From positions 186,001 to 250,000 of the forward strand of contig CP036279.1 in NCBI GenBank assembly GCA_007748055.1: a stretch of DNA of 64,000 nt, given 5' to 3'. Positions within the stretch are counted from its first letter, which is position 1; every line of letters starts with the position of its first letter. Below are positions 53,850 to 64,000 of this stretch, piece by piece. The notes beneath the pieces were generated by a model, which saw only the letters and a list, made by a program, of their open reading frames with translations, was not told where the DNA came from and searched no databases. This DNA comes from Kolteria novifilia (GTDB lineage: Bacteria > Planctomycetota > Planctomycetia > Kolteriales > Kolteriaceae). The translations under genes were made by a program, and so were the position numbers.

Positions 53850-56800
53850 TTAGGGGATCCAGACAAAGTCACTGGTGTTCAGTATGCTCCAGACCAGATC
53901 CTCGTAGATCTGTCGCCACTCCGGCCGCAACCGAGGATCGGGCGCAGGCCCCGCTTTCGCGCGTTGTTCCATCTCGACCGCGATGGAATTCGCCTCCGGC
54001 TGGACATGGTTGGACCACGTGACGACCGGCAGCGGAGCGAGGGGCTCGACGGACGTCTGTTCCGCTTCGTCCAACAACCGTTGCTCGAACCCACTCGCCA
54101 GCAGAGGCGTTAACATCTCGCGTTCGTCAGCCCGCGGAAACCGACTCAGCAGCGTGAGAAAGAGCGTATCGACCAACTCCTCCGGAGTCCGCGCCCGGAC
54201 GGCGGCTTCCGCCAGCCCGCTCCCTTCAGACGCTCGAGTCAACAACACGGAAGCATCGCTGTTCTGAACAACCCCCGGCTGTAGGACATTCGGGTCGACC
54301 TCGCGGTCGGTGCGAGGGTTCTGGCGAGCCCCCTGCCATCCGAACGCTTCCATCAGGTCGGCTATTGCCCGAGCACGGGGCAGGCTCAAACTTGGCCGAT
54401 CGCGCTCATTCCCCAAACTGGAGAACTGCCAAGCTCTCCTCGGAACGCCGAGATTGAGGCGATAGGCCGACTTCGTCCCGGCCTCTGGAGCGAAGGTCAG
54501 CTCCTCGACGTCCAACGGCTTTCCGACTGCGGCATGCAACGAATCGATGAGTTGTTCAGCCGACATCCGACGTCGATTGGGGGCGACGAAGAACTGCACC
54601 TCCGGGTCGACCGACTGGGAATAGCGCACCCCCTCGCGTTGGTAGAGATCGGACGTGAGAATGAGTCGCGCCACGTGCTTGAGATCGTACTGGTGCGTGA
54701 CCAACTCTTGGGCCAGCCACTCGAGCAACTCCGGATGACTCGGCTTGGAGCCTTCCCAGTCGTCGGGTGACTCGACGATGCCGGTACCGATCAGCCGTCG
54801 CCACACGCGGTTGACGACGACTTGCGCGAATCGCTCGTTGCGGGGATCGGTAATCAGGGCCGCCAACTTCTCCCGCGAATCGTCGGGCTTGCGCATGAGA
54901 GTCCGAAGCGACGGATCATCGTGACTCCCCGTGACGGCGCCGAAGGGCCACACGGGCGGCACCGGCTTCCCTGGCGCAAGCGTGACTTCGATCAACGGCG
55001 TGCGCTGCTGCGACTCGAAGAAACTCGCGGGCACGCGACTCCCGGCCGGGACCGTGACGGGCTTGCGCCGGAACATCGCCGCGAGCGAGTACAAGTCTTG
55101 CTGAGTCGTGCTGTGGTAGGGCGAGTCATGGCATCGGGCACATTGCAGCTCGATGCCCAGAAACGCCCGCGAGACGATCTGGCCTTTCGCGGCGAAGGGG
55201 GCGGGGTTATTGGCCGCGATCCCGAAACCCGCGCTGCCTCCTTCGTAGGGGCTGCCCCGCAGGAGAATGAGTTCGGTCACGAACCGATCGATCGGCTTAT
55301 TGTCGCGAAACGAATCGTAGATGAACCACCGGAAGGGCCCCGTGGTGTTCAAGCTTGCGTTCAGAAGCGTGGGGTTCTCCGCGAGCACGTCCTGCCAGTA
55401 ACTGGTCCAATGATCGGCCCAGCGGTCATCGGCCAAGAGCCGGTCGACGAGGCGGTCTCTTTTGTCGGGATTTGGATCATTTAGGAACGTTTTTGCCTCA
55501 TTTTCGTTGGGAATGACGCCAACGGTGTCGAGAAATGCCCGTCTCAGGAAGGATTCGTCGGAGACCAGCGGGGTTTGCTCGGTATCCTCGAGGGCAATGG
55601 GCGGATCGGGCCAGCGAGCCCCGTCTTGGATCCAGTCCTCAAGCATCGCGACCTGATCGGCGGTGAGCGGCTTGTCACCGGGTGGCATCTGCTCGTCGGG
55701 CGAATGCGAGCGAATCCGTCTCATCAACTCACTATTGCCCGGGTCTCCCGGCTCCACGGCCGGCATGCCCGTATCGCCTCCTTCTCGAGCGGCATCGAGC
55801 GACGTCAGTAACAGTCCACCCTTCGACGTCTTGCCGTGACAGCGGAAGCAGTGATCTCGCAGAATCGGCATGACCTTCTGGTGAAAGTGCCGCGACTGCT
55901 GGAGGGGCACGCGAGAGGATGCCGCCAAGGCGGAGCGAATCTTGTCCTCCAGAAACGCATCGATGGGGTGAAGGCCCTCCTCGTCGCTCGGAACGTTCGG
56001 AGCGGGATGCTCCTTCGCCCACGCGTCGGCCTGAGCGTGCCTCTTCGTCCAGAAGGAATCCTGGCTGCGCGCGGCGGCCCGGCGTCGCTGATCGTCGAGG
56101 ACTTGCAATCGCGTACGTTGCCGAGCCAACGCGGCCCTCACCTCCCGATCGGTCAGATGAATTCTTCGCTTCTCCCCAGGTTGCAGCAGGACGAACGATT
56201 TACCGTCGTCGGTCTCAATTGCAACACACGTTTCCCCAGGATCGGTGCGGTGCTTCTTCCCACCCACCAACGTCTCGAGGACCACGCGGGTCTTCGCCCC
56301 CCCTTGAACGTAGAAGCTGCCAAAGACCTCTTGCTGCCGGTGCTCCGCGATTCGCAATCCCGGCTTGGGAGGGGCCGCGGGTGGCGTCATCTTCTCGAAA
56401 CCATTCTGCGAGGATCCCGTCGGTTTGCTGCGGGCGACGAGTTTCCCGTCCACCCAGAGCCGACTCAGCCCGCGAACACGAATGAGAACTCGGTGCTGCC
56501 CTGGGGAGAGGGAAACATCGGCCGCCATGCGCACCAACACCGGACCGTTCCAGTTCTGGCGAATGCCCCACGACTCGTACTGTTGCGGGAGCCGGTCCAA
56601 GAGGAACGATTCGGTCCGCCATCGCAACGACTCGGCGGGAGTCTTCTCGTCCGTGGTCAACCAACGGGAGTGAGAGGGCATGCCCTCATGAAAGGTCAAC
56701 TGAACGGCGTCCGCGTCGAGATCTCCGAGTTCCGGCATGTCCTCGCGGATGCGAACGGAAGCCAACGACGCGTTCGGCCCACGATAACGGGACTGTAGCG

Positions 56801-57623
56801 TGGCGACCGGCAGAGCCTTGCGGTAAATCGACAACTCATCGAGGTCGCCTCGCAGACTCGTCGACGGCGATCCTCCCAACGAGGAGCCGATCCAAATCTC
56901 GTCGTCGTCAACGGTCGGAGCGTGACGCGTGGGGCCCCCGGCGTCCCAACGCCCCTTGACCGCCTTGCCGTCGATCACGCCGACGATGCTGTCCGGATCG
57001 CCGAACCGATAGGCGATCGCGATGTGATGCCACTCGTCTCCAGGGGCAAAACCGTGGTCGGAAGTCCAGCGATGCCAGTTCGCGTCGCTCGGTCCACCGG
57101 CGGGAACCTTGAGGACCGAGGAGAAGAGAAAGCTGATGCAGACCTTTCCACTCAACCGCCGAATGCGAAGCGCCCAGTTCTGGTTGTCGGCGGCGAAGCG
57201 TCGATTCCCCGTTCGCCCTTTCCCCACCACATAGACGTTCTCGCCTTCATTGATCTTGTCGATCTTCACCCACGCCTCGAGCGTGATCTCGTCTCCGTTG
57301 GTGAAGTCGTAAGGGCTGTCGGGGCCGGGGTCGGCGAAGACGAAGCGAGCGCCTCTTCCGTCCAAGCGGACCGCGGTGTTGTCCGGCGCGAAGTCGGGGT
57401 AGAGATCCGGACGAGGACCTGGAACGTCCCGGTGAACACTTCCATGTGGTTCGAGAGGCGACGACTCCTCCGTCCCAAATCCCCAGTAGGCGACCGGCTT
57501 GTCATCGGCAACGAGCGGAGCCGGCCAGGCACCAACCAGCAGCAATAGGAGAAACAGTCTTCCCCACGCCGCGTGAATGGGCGGGGCGTCGAACGAACGT
57601 GGCATCAGCGACTCCAGGAACAT
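53850..57623 (-). CDS. Giant LamG-PSCyt1-DUF1549-DUF1553 protein
   Basis: 1257 aa. Signal segment ([20 protein letters not shown]), a LamG-like lectin domain (~30-290: [31 protein letters not shown]), a middle region with basic coiled stretches, then PSCyt1 with [19 protein letters not shown]1549 ([36 protein letters not shown]) including a second [12 protein letters not shown] motif, and DUF1553 ([19 protein letters not shown]). The two CxxCH sites suggest covalent haem in the periplasm. Start ATG 57623 follows GGAGG at 5 nt; ATG 57605 is possible. Paired with DUF1501. Confidence 0.93.
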   Translation of the reverse strand: MFLESLMPRSFDAPPIHAAWGRLFLLLLLVGAWPAPLVADDKPVAYWGFGTEESSPLEPHGSVHRDVPGPRPDLYPDFAPDNTAVRLDGRGARFVFADPGPDSPYDFTNGDEITLEAWVKIDKINEGENVYVVGKGRTGNRRFAADNQNWALRIRRLSGKVCISFLFSSVLKVPAGGPSDANWHRWTSDHGFAPGDEWHHIAIAYRFGDPDSIVGVIDGKAVKGRWDAGGPTRHAPTVDDDEIWIGSSLGGSPSTSLRGDLDELSIYRKALPVATLQSRYRGPNASLASVRIREDMPELGDLDADAVQLTFHEGMPSHSRWLTTDEKTPAESLRWRTESFLLDRLPQQYESWGIRQNWNGPVLVRMAADVSLSPGQHRVLIRVRGLSRLWVDGKLVARSKPTGSSQNGFEKMTPPAAPPKPGLRIAEHRQQEVFGSFYVQGGAKTRVVLETLVGGKKHRTDPGETCVAIETDDGKSFVLLQPGEKRRIHLTDREVRAALARQRTRLQVLDDQRRRAAARSQDSFWTKRHAQADAWAKEHPAPNVPSDEEGLHPIDAFLEDKIRSALAASSRVPLQQSRHFHQKVMPILRDHCFRCHGKTSKGGLLLTSLDAAREGGDTGMPAVEPGDPGNSELMRRIRSHSPDEQMPPGDKPLTADQVAMLEDWIQDGARWPDPPIALEDTEQTPLVSDESFLRRAFLDTVGVIPNENEAKTFLNDPNPDKRDRLVDRLLADDRWADHWTSYWQDVLAENPTLLNASLNTTGPFRWFIYDSFRDNKPIDRFVTELILLRGSPYEGGSAGFGIAANNPAPFAAKGQIVSRAFLGIELQCARCHDSPYHSTTQQDLYSLAAMFRRKPVTVPAGSRVPASFFESQQRTPLIEVTLAPGKPVPPVWPFGAVTGSHDDPSLRTLMRKPDDSREKLAALITDPRNERFAQVVVNRVWRRLIGTGIVESPDDWEGSKPSHPELLEWLAQELVTHQYDLKHVARLILTSDLYQREGVRYSQSVDPEVQFFVAPNRRRMSAEQLIDSLHAAVGKPLDVEELTFAPEAGTKSAYRLNLGVPRRAWQFSSLGNERDRPSLSLPRARAIADLMEAFGWQGARQNPRTDREVDPNVLQPGVVQNSDASVLLTRASEGSGLAEAAVRARTPEELVDTLFLTLLSRFPRADEREMLTPLLASGFEQRLLDEAEQTSVEPLAPLPVVTWSNHVQPEANSIAVEMEQRAKAGPAPDPRLRPEWRQIYEDLVWSILNTSDFVWIP

Positions 57624-57818
57624 GGGGTCCTCCGAGCAATTCAACGGACAAAGCGGTGGGCGCAGCGCATCAACTCGCCGCCATCGGCGGGCGCGTGGCA
57701 CCAGTCCCTGCGGCCAAGAGACGCGGCACGACGTCCGGTCCTCTGGCAAGGATTCACGTCGGGATGACGGCGAGGACCGAGCATGAGCCAGCCCCAGTCG
57801 CCACCTTCGACGAAGACA

Positions 57819-59597
57819 CTACTCTCGCGAGTTGGAAGATTCGGTCGGTCCTAGCGGTGGCAGGCCGGCGATAAACACCGGATCAACTTTCGAAGCCTCC
57901 CCTTCGGCTGCGTGTTGGAAAAACAACGCGTCCACGGACTCTTGGTGGGCAAACCCCAAATCGGACAGATCGATGCCCACCCCGATGACGCGAAAGTGCT
58001 GATGACTGACGTTGGTCTTGACCGGCGCTTCAGTGGCCCCAAGCTCCGTGAGCGACTCGATCGGTGTCGGGAATCGGTGCGACCAGAGTGGTTTCACTTC
58101 ACGCACCCCTGGCGAATCGACCGGCAGGTCGAACCGGGTGACGGTGAGCGGTTTCAGATCCTCCCGATCGGTCACTGCGTACACGTGAAAGGGGTCTCCA
58201 TCCTGTGGGTTGGAAAACGATTGCACTTCAAAGAGCACGACATCCGGACCGGGATGATTGACGACCGGTCGACTGAATCGGACTCCGAGACCAGGGACTC
58301 CTCCCGAGTCGGCGTCGGCACTCAAGTCGCCGGGCGACACCTTCCGCAATGGCTGCGGCCGACCACCAAAATTGATGATTCCCGTCGAGAGGCGCAGGTC
58401 CTCCATCAGATCGCTCGGACGACTCGGGGAGGGCCGATCACTCGCCATGTGCCCATTCACTTCCGTTACCGAGTCGCCACGGAACCAGTCGACCGTAATC
58501 GGAATCAACTCGTCGGCCCCATAGCGATAGAAGCGACCGTCACGCTGCACCGTGAGCGAGACGAGATCCTCCGCTCCGCCCTTCGCGGTCGATGTCGCCT
58601 GGTACTCGACCAAGCGGTCGGGCATTCGCGATCGGTAGGCCTCGGGACTGAATTCGGTCTTCTCTCCAAAATGGCTAACAAAGCCTCCGATCCGAACCGC
58701 TTCTCCATTCGTAAGTCGAACGGGCTTCTCCTCGCCTTCTCCCACGTGAACGTCCTGGGAGTCACCTTCGCCAAGCTCCGTGGAGGGATCGGGGGTGGAG
58801 TAAAGGTCCGTCGCTCCCTCGACCACGTGGATCTCGGTGTCGTTGTTGTTCTGGACGTTGACAAAGAACCGCGTCCCCCGATCGACCACCTTGGCCACCG
58901 GCGTCAACACCTCGAACCCTTCCGCTCCCGGTGGAGCATGAACCGAGCACGACCCGGAACTCAGCAGCAGTCGGTTCGCCGACGCCACCTGAAAGACGGC
59001 GGGCGCTTCGACAATGGCCGTGGCTCCCGAGGGAAACGCTAGCTTCACCAGCCCGCTCTGCAACATGTAGTCGCGCCGGGGCTCGACACTCGCCCCCGCG
59101 CTCATCTCCGAACTTCCGAAGAACTTCGCCCGCACTTCCTCGGCAAGCGTCACCCGCCAACCGGCGTCCGTCGCCCGATCGTCGGCCGCGATCTCCTCCT
59201 CGGAGCGCTCCCCATTACGGGCGACCAGCAACACCACCACAATGAGCAAGGCGACAGCCACCGCCCCGCCCCAGACGGCCCGCGAGGAGACCGCCGACCG
59301 TTTCCGGTCCGTGCGCGATGGCTGGCATCGGGCCGCGGGGATCGCCAGTTCTTCCTGTTCCTCGTTCATCGCACCGGAACGCCGAAAAACATCGACTCGA
59401 AGTAGGTCGTGAAGATCGGCCGTCCGCATCTGCACACGCTGGAAGAGCCGTCTCTTGTCCGGATCGTGGCGAATCGCGTCCGCCAACTGCTCGAGTTCCT
59501 CGGGATCCAGTGCTCCGTCTTGGTAGCGCACGATCCACTCGATGAACTGCTCATCATCCATTTGATCATCACGGTCACTATCGACGGGAACGTTCAT
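57819..59597 (-). CDS. FecR-domain membrane protein
   Basis: 592 aa. N-terminal short acidic domain ([39 protein letters not shown]), one TM helix ([20 protein letters not shown]), then the FecR core ([60 protein letters not shown]) and a long C-terminal region of unknown fold. FecR-type proteins transmit signals to ECF sigma factors. ATG 59597 overlaps the sigma-factor stop in ATGA, so the pair is coupled. Planctomycete FecR proteins of this size are frequent; whether it acts as an anti-sigma factor is inferred. Confidence 0.9.
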   Translation of the reverse strand: MNVPVDSDRDDQMDDEQFIEWIVRYQDGALDPEELEQLADAIRHDPDKRRLFQRVQMRTADLHDLLRVDVFRRSGAMNEEQEELAIPAARCQPSRTDRKRSAVSSRAVWGGAVAVALLIVVVLLVARNGERSEEEIAADDRATDAGWRVTLAEEVRAKFFGSSEMSAGASVEPRRDYMLQSGLVKLAFPSGATAIVEAPAVFQVASANRLLLSSGSCSVHAPPGAEGFEVLTPVAKVVDRGTRFFVNVQNNNDTEIHVVEGATDLYSTPDPSTELGEGDSQDVHVGEGEEKPVRLTNGEAVRIGGFVSHFGEKTEFSPEAYRSRMPDRLVEYQATSTAKGGAEDLVSLTVQRDGRFYRYGADELIPITVDWFRGDSVTEVNGHMASDRPSPSRPSDLMEDLRLSTGIINFGGRPQPLRKVSPGDLSADADSGGVPGLGVRFSRPVVNHPGPDVVLFEVQSFSNPQDGDPFHVYAVTDREDLKPLTVTRFDLPVDSPGVREVKPLWSHRFPTPIESLTELGATEAPVKTNVSHQHFRVIGVGIDLSDLGFAHQESVDALFFQHAAEGEASKVDPVFIAGLPPLGPTESSNSRE

Positions 59598-60121
59598 CGT
59601 TCTCCCCCATCATGAACGGCCAACCGCGACTGGATGCACGTCTCCAGGGAGCGATGAATGCGCGCCAACGCCTGGTAGATGGTCGGCGGTTTTCGCCCAA
59701 GGATCCTGGCCACATCGATCCCAGATCGACCTTCAAAGTACCGCAACTGCAAGACCCTTCGGCTGTAGGACGTCAGCTTGGCGAGGCATTCCGCCAGAGC
59801 GTCGCGAGCGTCACTGCCCCCATCGTCGGTGCTGACGGTCCAGTCATCCGCGAGAATCCCGAGGATCTCCTCGGAGAGACCGTCGTACTTCCCGTCCCGA
59901 GAACGAATCACGTCGATCGCTCGGTTCTTACAGAGAACCCTCGCCCAGCGCAACAAGTGCTGCCGCGATTCGAACGCCTCATCGCGAAGCAACGATTTCA
60001 CGCAGACATCCTGAAAGATGTCTTCCGCCAAGTGGAAGCTCCGCACGATCGTGACGATGAACGCCGTGAGCGACAGACGCTCCTCAAGCAAGATGGCCGT
60101 GGTTTCGTCTTGGCTCAGCAA
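59594..60121 (-). CDS. ECF-type sigma-70 family RNA polymerase sigma factor
   Basis: 175 aa. Region 2 ([41 protein letters not shown] read in parts: [15 protein letters not shown] and [12 protein letters not shown]) and region 4 ([44 protein letters not shown]) of a short sigma-70 protein, with an acidic linker between. It should direct transcription of the FecR, cytochrome-type and DUF1501 genes downstream (inference). The start is TTG 60121, preceded by AAGGGG about 6 nt upstream; no ATG in frame upstream. Stop overlaps FecR by 4 nt. Confidence 0.93.
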   Translation of the reverse strand: MLSQDETTAILLEERLSLTAFIVTIVRSFHLAEDIFQDVCVKSLLRDEAFESRQHLLRWARVLCKNRAIDVIRSRDGKYDGLSEEILGILADDWTVSTDDGGSDARDALAECLAKLTSYSRRVLQLRYFEGRSGIDVARILGRKPPTIYQALARIHRSLETCIQSRLAVHDGGER

Positions 60122-60512
60122 CGAGTGCCCCTTTCCTGTCGCCGCCCACTCCTACTACGATCACCCCAACGGAGTCTCGACATTTTTGGACGACCAAAAT
60201 CATCTCCGCCCTCATCGTCGCGCCGTGAAATTGAGCGCGCTCCAACTTGATCGCGAGCCGTGGCCGGGCCTTTCCGAAACAGTTTGGAGTTTTTTCTCAG
60301 AATTGATGTCGAGTATTGCCCGGCTGGATCGTCAAGGGTTACGGGCAACTCACGAATCTTGAACGGCTCTCTAGCTCTCCGTCGCTGTGAGCATTCGGTG
60401 CCCGCATCGAATCATTCAACGGTTTGCTAGACGATCGTTTCGCCAACTGGGCCTTGGCGCGACGACCGAATCCCATCATCCGCATCGCATGGCAACCACG
60501 GGGAGGTGCTTG
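60122..60512. other. Divergent intergenic region between the sigma factor and a DUF1559 gene
   Basis: No gene. T-rich patch around 60290-60300 within an otherwise GC-rich region; probably promoters for both genes, including any autoregulatory site, but none could be identified by eye. Confidence 0.5.
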
Positions 60513-61523
60513 ATGCCCGCTTCACACAGTCGCTCGTCTCGAGGGTTCACACTGGTCGAACTGCTGGTGGTCATCGCCATTATCGGCGTCCTGATCTCCC
60601 TGCTGCTTCCCGCGGTCCAGCAGGCTCGCGCGGCGGCACGACGCAGTCAGTGCCAAAACAATCTAAAGCAGATCGGTGTGGCTATACAGAACTACCACGA
60701 CTCTCACTCGGCCTTCCCGATCGGCGAAGGAACCGACACCGCCGCCATCGGCACTGGCCCGAGTTGCAGCGCGGGGTTGCGGCGTGCTCCCTGGACGGTC
60801 CTCATTCTCCCCTTGCTCGGGCAAGAGCCGCTCTATCAATCGTTCGATTTCAACGGACAGTTTCCCGCCATCTCGAGCGAAGCACCGACCTCGGGCGCCA
60901 ACTACAACGCTTCCCAGAGAGGCGTCGCGACGTACCATTGCCCTTCATTCCCGGCTCCCGACGAGTTGCACACGAACTATTTCGGCGTGATGGGGGGAGG
61001 ATCGGATCAGCCCTCCTGGGCGCACGGCAGTTGGATCGGCCGAGCGTTTTGGAACAACGGCGTCCTCTACGCCAACTCCAACACCAGGGTGCGCGACGTC
61101 TCCGACGGGACGAGCAAGACCTTCGCGTTCGGTGAAACAAAGTACCAACTTGGGCCCAACGGCCGCAGCGATCATATCCGAATCTACTGGTCGTCCACGG
61201 CTCGCGCCTGCGTGAACGCGACCCCGAGCGTCATCGCCGCCGTCACTGACGTCCCGATCAACGCCTATCGAGGTGATGGAAACACCGCCGACACCGTCTT
61301 CACAAGCGGATCGACATTGAACGATCCAAGCTTTCGGGGCACCGTCAACGGAACACAAGCGACTTACAACCTACAGGGTCGCTCGTTCAGCAGCGCTCAC
61401 GAAGGAGGCGCCTTCTTCGCGTTCGCCGATGGCTCGGTCCAGTTCATCAGCGAAGCCATCGATCGCAACACCTACCAAAACCTCGCGATTCGAAACGACG
61501 GCAACATCGTCGAGGACTACTAG
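60513..61523 (+). CDS. DUF1559 domain protein with type IV pilin-like N-terminus
   Basis: 336 aa. [20 protein letters not shown] prepilin motif and hydrophobic helix, the conserved [21 protein letters not shown] box, an ASG-rich middle ([20 protein letters not shown]), [16 protein letters not shown], and the C-terminal [13 protein letters not shown] motif followed by RNDGNI. Start ATG 60513 has GGGGAGG 6 nt upstream; the 60489 ATG is less likely. Divergent from the sigma-factor operon. Same family as 2398-3354, with different middle sequence. Confidence 0.93.
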   Translation: MPASHSRSSRGFTLVELLVVIAIIGVLISLLLPAVQQARAAARRSQCQNNLKQIGVAIQNYHDSHSAFPIGEGTDTAAIGTGPSCSAGLRRAPWTVLILPLLGQEPLYQSFDFNGQFPAISSEAPTSGANYNASQRGVATYHCPSFPAPDELHTNYFGVMGGGSDQPSWAHGSWIGRAFWNNGVLYANSNTRVRDVSDGTSKTFAFGETKYQLGPNGRSDHIRIYWSSTARACVNATPSVIAAVTDVPINAYRGDGNTADTVFTSGSTLNDPSFRGTVNGTQATYNLQGRSFSSAHEGGAFFAFADGSVQFISEAIDRNTYQNLAIRNDGNIVEDY

Positions 61524-61887
61524 GCTCCGTCTCAGAAGTCGGCTCTGGCTTTGGCTGGCTACGTTGCCGCGGGACTTTGTCGGTCTGCATCGACGAATCC
61601 AACGGATTCGCCTGTTTCGACCTCCTCGCCCCCCAGACAACGTTCCGTGCCAACGCTCCCTCCCACGAAGGTAGGGTGTACCCGTTCATCGGTTGCCCCC
61701 ATCGTTCGCACTTGCCTTGGACCGAACACTTCCCATTCTCAATGTTCAGGGACGAATCCAATCCGATCGCGACTGGCCGACAAGGCGTCGGAGATAGACT
61801 CTACCCGAGGCTCCTATCAGGAATGCGAAAGCGGCGGGAATTCCTCCATTGTTCCATCCAATGACCTCACAAATTCAGGTAAAACAC
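61524..61887. other. Intergenic stretch
   Basis: No gene supported. Near 61530-61560 it shares AGTCGGCTCT and the following GGCTT/TGGCT pattern with 12272-12298, pointing to another diverged dispersed repeat. Confidence 0.5.
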
Positions 61888-62796
61888 ATGGCATCGAGCA
61901 AGCTCAGCGGAATCTTCGTTCCCAACATGATCGCCCACGACGCGAATGGTGAGATCAACGAGGCGGAGACACGGCGCTACATCGACTGGTTGATCGAACA
62001 AGGGGTCAACGGCCTGTACGTCAACGGCTCGATGGGTGAGTTCACCCGATTCACCGTCGAGGAGCGTCGGCGCATCGTCGCGATCATCACCGACCAAGCC
62101 GATGGACGCGTGCCGATCCTCGCCGGCGCGGCCGAGGCGAACGTCAAGGAGACGTTGAGCGCCTGCGAGCATTACGGCGAGTTGGGTGTCCGCGCGGTCG
62201 CGATCGTGGCGCCGTTCTACTACCGATTGTCGGCGGAGAGCGTCTACGCCTACTTCGCGGAGATCGTGGCCCACTCGCCGGTCGACGTCATGCTCTACAA
62301 CATCCCGATGTTCGCCTCGCCCATCGATGTCGCCACGGTCGCTCGGCTTAGCCAGCAAGACCGGGTGATCGGCATCAAAGACAGTTCCGGTGACCTGCCC
62401 CACATGATGCGAATGATCGCGGCAGTTCGCTCCGGCCGCCCCGAATTCTCCTTCCTCACGGGCTGGGATCCGTGCCTAATGGCGATGTTGCTCGCCGGGG
62501 CCGATGGTGGCGTGAACGCCCTGGCGGGCATCGCGCCGCGGACGATGACGAACCTCTTCCGACAGAGCAAGGCCGGCAATCTCGACGAGGCCCGACCGAT
62601 CCAGGACTCCGTGACGAAACTGTTCGACCTGATGCTGGCGAACGCCGAGTTCCCGGACGGCTTTCGTGCCGCGGTCGACCTGCTCGGGTTCGCGATGGGT
62701 CGCGGACGCCTACCACGGACGGAGTCCCAACAATCGAGGCACGCCGAGCGACGAGCCGAAATCCAAACAGAGCTAACGAACCAGGGGTTGCTGTAG
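61888..62796 (+). CDS. DHDPS/NAL-family (DapA-like) Schiff-base aldolase
   Basis: 302 aa from ATG 61888. TIM-barrel class I aldolase family that includes dihydrodipicolinate synthase and N-acetylneuraminate lyase. Seen: [22 protein letters not shown] (as [19 protein letters not shown]), the GSMGEF loop (usually GSTGE), VMLYNIP with the catalytic Tyr, [10 protein letters not shown] with the Schiff-base Lys, and [20 protein letters not shown]. The GSMGEF loop and LYNIP differ from biosynthetic DapA, so the sialate/sugar-acid lyase branch is more likely (inference). AGGT is 8 nt upstream; ATG 61861 is an alternative. Next gene follows by 92 bp. Confidence 0.85.
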   Translation: MASSKLSGIFVPNMIAHDANGEINEAETRRYIDWLIEQGVNGLYVNGSMGEFTRFTVEERRRIVAIITDQADGRVPILAGAAEANVKETLSACEHYGELGVRAVAIVAPFYYRLSAESVYAYFAEIVAHSPVDVMLYNIPMFASPIDVATVARLSQQDRVIGIKDSSGDLPHMMRMIAAVRSGRPEFSFLTGWDPCLMAMLLAGADGGVNALAGIAPRTMTNLFRQSKAGNLDEARPIQDSVTKLFDLMLANAEFPDGFRAAVDLLGFAMGRGRLPRTESQQSRHAERRAEIQTELTNQGLL

Positions 62797-62888
62797 CCGT
62801 CCGTTGTCTTGAGCGTGCGACCGCGGCGCCCCCGGGGCGAGTTGAAAACGGTTCCTCCAAAACTCCACGAGTCGTGAGGCGATCGGAT

Positions 62889-63359
62889 ATGATGGACTAC
62901 AACGAATTGATTGCGAAGTATGCCGAGGGCCCTCAGTACGTGAGGCAGGCGATCGCCGACATGAGCGACGGCGCTCTCGATGCCGTTCCGATTCCGGGGC
63001 AGTGGTCGACGCGCCAGGTCGTCTGTCATATCGCGGACTTCGAACTGGTCTACCTCGATCGCATGAAGCGGGTCATCGCCGAGAGCGAACCGACGTTCTT
63101 CGGTGGCGATCCCGATCTCTTCGCGGCCCGCCTGGCCTACGATCGCCGAGAGATGGACGAGGAACTCCAAATGATTGCGGCCATGCGTCAGCACATGACA
63201 AGCATCCTTGGCTCCATCGATCGCGACGCCTTTGACAGACGAGGAATTCATGCCGAGGCCGGGCCGGTCACATTGGCCAAGCTTCTCGAACAGATCACCG
63301 GCCACCTTCCACACCATGTCCGCTTCATTGAGGACAAGCGCCGGGCACTCTCCTGTTGA
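62889..63359 (+). CDS. DinB-fold protein
   Basis: 156 aa, four-helix bundle of the DinB/YfiT superfamily: PGQWSTRQVVCHIADFELVY with the first metal-site His, and ITGHLPHHVRFIEDKRR with the second His pair (H..HH). Such proteins are putative metal-dependent thiol (bacillithiol/mycothiol-like) transferases or hydrolases; the substrate is unknown. ATG 62889 follows GAGG at 9 nt; a second ATG is immediately after. Its stop lies inside the first unit of an 18-bp tandem repeat. Confidence 0.85.
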   Translation: MMDYNELIAKYAEGPQYVRQAIADMSDGALDAVPIPGQWSTRQVVCHIADFELVYLDRMKRVIAESEPTFFGGDPDLFAARLAYDRREMDEELQMIAAMRQHMTSILGSIDRDAFDRRGIHAEAGPVTLAKLLEQITGHLPHHVRFIEDKRRALSC

Positions 63360-63404
63360 TCCCCACCCCTTGGTTGATCCCCACCCCTTGGTTGGAACCC
63401 ACCC
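63355..63404. repeat. 18-bp tandem repeat across a gene end
   Basis: GTTGATCCCCACCCCTTG twice (63355-63372, 63373-63390), then a diverged third start (GTTGGAACCCACCC). The first copy contains the DinB-gene stop codon and the last abuts the start of the next gene. Confidence 0.85.
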
Positions 63405-64000
63405 ATGCTTCGAGACCGAACTCGCCTACTTCTCGGCCTAATCGTTTGCGGTTGTCTCTCCACGCCGGCCCATGCTCAGATTCAGTTCGGGCGGGAACCG
63501 ATCCGCTATGGGACGGCCCCGGTCAACGACGCCGTGACCCGCATCCAGAAGTCTCTCGACTCCGGCGAGACGACACTCGCGTACGATGAAAAACTTGGGT
63601 ACCTGCCCGCGATCCTCGACGAACTCGCCATCGATTCGTCCTCCCAGGTCCTCGTCTACTCGAAGACCAGCTTTCAACTCCGGCGCATCACCCCCAGTCG
63701 GCCGAGGGCCCTCTACTTCAACGAGGACTCCTACGTCGGTTGGGTGCGGGGGGGCGACGTCATCGAGGTCATGGCGACCGATCCCGAACAAGGCGAGATC
63801 TTCTACACGTTCCCGCAGAAGCGGATGGCGAAGCCGCGCTTCGTTCGCGACGACGGGCGCTGCATCGTCTGCCACGCGTCGTCCAAGACCCAAGGCGTGC
63901 CCGGCGGGCTCGTCCGCTCGATGTTCGTCGACGACCGCGGTCAGCCACACTACGCCGCGGGCACCTTCACGACCGATCACACCAGTCCGTTCTCGGAGCG
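63405..64000 (+). CDS. Secreted protein with a CxxCH haem motif, cut by the window edge
   Basis: At least 198 residues, continuing past the window. From ATG 63405: signal peptide (TRLLLGLIVCGCLSTPAHAQ), an alpha/beta region (LGYLPAILDELAIDSSSQVL, VYSKTSFQLRRITPSRPRAL), YFNEDSYVGWVRGGDVIEVM, and DDGRCIVCHASSKTQGVPGG, where CIVCH is a c-type haem or metal motif. The SRPRALYFNEDSYVGW element recurs in planctomycete and bacteroidete proteins without assigned function (from memory). It may be cotranscribed with the DinB gene (45 bp apart). Confidence 0.8.
   Translation, partial: MLRDRTRLLLGLIVCGCLSTPAHAQIQFGREPIRYGTAPVNDAVTRIQKSLDSGETTLAYDEKLGYLPAILDELAIDSSSQVLVYSKTSFQLRRITPSRPRALYFNEDSYVGWVRGGDVIEVMATDPEQGEIFYTFPQKRMAKPRFVRDDGRCIVCHASSKTQGVPGGLVRSMFVDDRGQPHYAAGTFTTDHTSPFSE

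Overview
The window looks like a chromosomal segment of a GC-rich planctomycete (Planctomycetota, probably Pirellulales-like; inference). The evidence is the gene content: two DUF1559 pseudopilin-like proteins, a DUF1501 protein, a large DUF1549/DUF1553 cytochrome-type protein, a PVC-type CxxCH haem protein, two CSPSR sulfatases, a ThuA protein, an NHL-repeat protein, a DUF11 lipoprotein and a Lys-rich histone-H1-like protein. No rRNA, tRNA or CRISPR array was recognised.

Layout. 1-10.7 kb: RNase Y (C-terminus cut by the window edge), a DUF1559 protein, a Cys-rich secreted protein, hemB, a CBS-pair protein, then a GT39-like membrane protein with a giant AsmA-like protein. 10.8-20.1 kb: Tm-1-like protein, ThuA, an OprB-like porin with a Maf pyrophosphatase, a Tat-exported ThDP enzyme, a YCII+VOC fusion and an NHL propeller. 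20.3-23.2 kb: a 37-aa small protein, then a methyltransferase whose C-terminal half is a duplicated helical module plus a GIY-YIG domain, followed by an HNH-type gene; DNA from about 21.69 to 23.2 kb is visibly poorer in GC than its flanks. 23.2-26.8 kb: PrpB-like lyase and a PQQ propeller fused to an esterase fold that lacks its catalytic residues.

26.9-28.4 kb is a REP/RAYT locus. A Y1 (HUH) transposase is bracketed by two copies of a composite block, each made of a three-hairpin repeat, an 8-bp satellite and an inverted copy of the repeat. The hairpin stems differ between copies by compensatory base changes. 28.4-38.8 kb: PhoD phosphatase, sulfatase, a ferredoxin-ApbE pair, a methyltransferase, a single-polypeptide fusion of radical SAM + AMMECR1 + unassigned domain + Memo, an ABC-2-type permease, and a small-protein/acylphosphatase pair.

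39-52.3 kb: DUF11 lipoprotein, purD, the histone-H1-like gene (upstream dyads, strong terminator), a Cys-rich secreted protein, the PVC haem protein, a sulfatase, a 3-TM protein, and a short minus-strand cluster whose first gene has an ideal ribosome-binding site but ATC where the start codon should be. 52.5-60.1 kb: an ECF sigma / FecR / DUF1549-DUF1553 / DUF1501 module, all on the minus strand. 60.5-64 kb: second DUF1559 protein, a DapA-family enzyme, a DinB-fold protein and the start of a secreted CxxCH protein cut by the window edge.

Several families of short dispersed hairpins recur in the intergenic gaps. Family assignments come from motif reading only; no database search was run.
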